In this document: in pieces, positions 63,790-64,000 of the stretch | Layout: each line of letters opens with the position of its first letter | Position numbering within the stretch: position 1 is the first letter of the stretch | Assembly (NCBI GenBank): GCA_008501735.1 | Contig: QQUF01000002.1 | Location: 57,280-121,279, forward strand | DNA length: 64,000 nucleotides | Direction of reading: 5' to 3' | DNA from: Calditrichota bacterium | Lineage (GTDB): Bacteria > CLD3 | Program-made: the position numbers and the translations under genes | Notes under the pieces: model-generated | Told to the model about the DNA's origin: nothing | Seen by the model: only the letters and a program-made list of their open reading frames with translations | Databases searched by the model: none

Positions 63790-64000
63790 GTAGGGAACAA
63801 TTGTAGGGAACAATTGTAGGGAACAATTGTAGGGAACAATTGTAGGGAACAAAAATTTTTGTTCCCTACAGGTCGGCATTTGGAACAAAGGTTTTTGTTC
63901 CCTACGGGTTGACATTTGGAACAAAGGTTTTTGTTCCCTACAAGTCTTAATTTTGAAATAAATTTTGTTCCCTACGGAATCGGCATTTGGAACAAAGGTT
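63790..64000. repeat. Repeat block 2: 13-bp tandem array, palindrome and 34-36-bp array (continues past the window)
   Basis: GTAGGGAAC followed by AATT repeats at 63790, 63803, 63816 and 63829 with an exact 13-base period. The fifth copy at 63842 opens the same perfect 28-base palindrome as in block 1 (63842-63869). GTTCCCTAC then occurs at 63861, 63897, 63933 and 63967 (spacings 36, 36, 34). The units between contain GGAACAAAGG before TTTTTGTTCC, a small hairpin. Same order and orientation as block 1. Confidence 0.9.

Overview
The window is AT-rich bacterial chromosome from a Gram-negative organism. An LptD-like LPS assembly protein, KDO synthesis genes, a UpxY-type NusG paralogue at the head of a glycan locus and the style of the LptD and M23 proteins point to the FCB group (Bacteroidota, Ignavibacteriota, Kapaibacteriota or Chlorobiota). 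That placement is inference; no rRNA or tRNA gene was recognised to support it.

Region 1 (51391 down to 1, all on the minus strand) is a surface-polysaccharide locus of 49 genes read in one direction, with very tight spacing and many 1-32 base overlaps. In transcription order it starts with a good sigma70-like promoter (TTGACA, 17 bases, TACATT at 51431-51459), UDP-glucose dehydrogenase, and a UpxY/NusG-like antiterminator. Next come nucleotide-sugar genes (UDP-HexNAc dehydrogenase, UDP-uronate 4-epimerase, WbpD- and WbpE-like enzymes), a beta-helix lipoprotein, kdsB-kdsA, flippase 2, an SGNH hydrolase, and a carbamoyltransferase-SxtJ-DUF5989 trio. They are followed by an O-antigen polymerase, a methyltransferase, a membrane sulfatase-like enzyme, assorted transferases, and a complete sulfate-activation set (DUF2061-APS kinase, cysD, cysN, cysC, cysQ) next to a sulfotransferase. 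The locus then holds flippase 1, several glycosyltransferases, an AsnB-like/FemAB-like/ATP-grasp trio, a HisH2-HisF2-WbpG sugar amidotransferase set, and a WbpB/WbpE/WbpD-like set. It ends in the N-terminal part of a membrane protein that is probably the initiating polyprenyl-phosphate sugar-phosphate transferase. Together the genes suggest a heavily decorated acidic glycan carrying uronic acids, diamino-uronic acid with an acetamidino or amide group, KDO, sulfate, carbamoyl, methyl and acyl groups.

Region 2 (51562-58230) holds envelope and housekeeping genes: lptD on the minus strand, then a divergent M23 peptidase, a gamma-carbonic-anhydrase-like protein and an MBL-fold hydrolase on the plus strand.

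Region 3 (58350-64000) is a type I restriction-modification system (hsdR, hsdM, hsdS, plus strand). The hsdM-hsdS pair is bracketed by two blocks of a repeat family built on GTAGGGAAC and its reverse complement GTTCCCTAC. Each block has one perfect 28-base palindrome and a tandem array with a 36-37 base period. The second block runs off the right edge.

The most interesting points are the dedicated sulfation island with three APS-kinase domains (one degenerate, one altered and membrane-linked), the ATP-grasp/FemAB/AsnB-like trio, the amidotransferase set whose HisF has lost a catalytic Asp, and the structured repeats around hsdMS.
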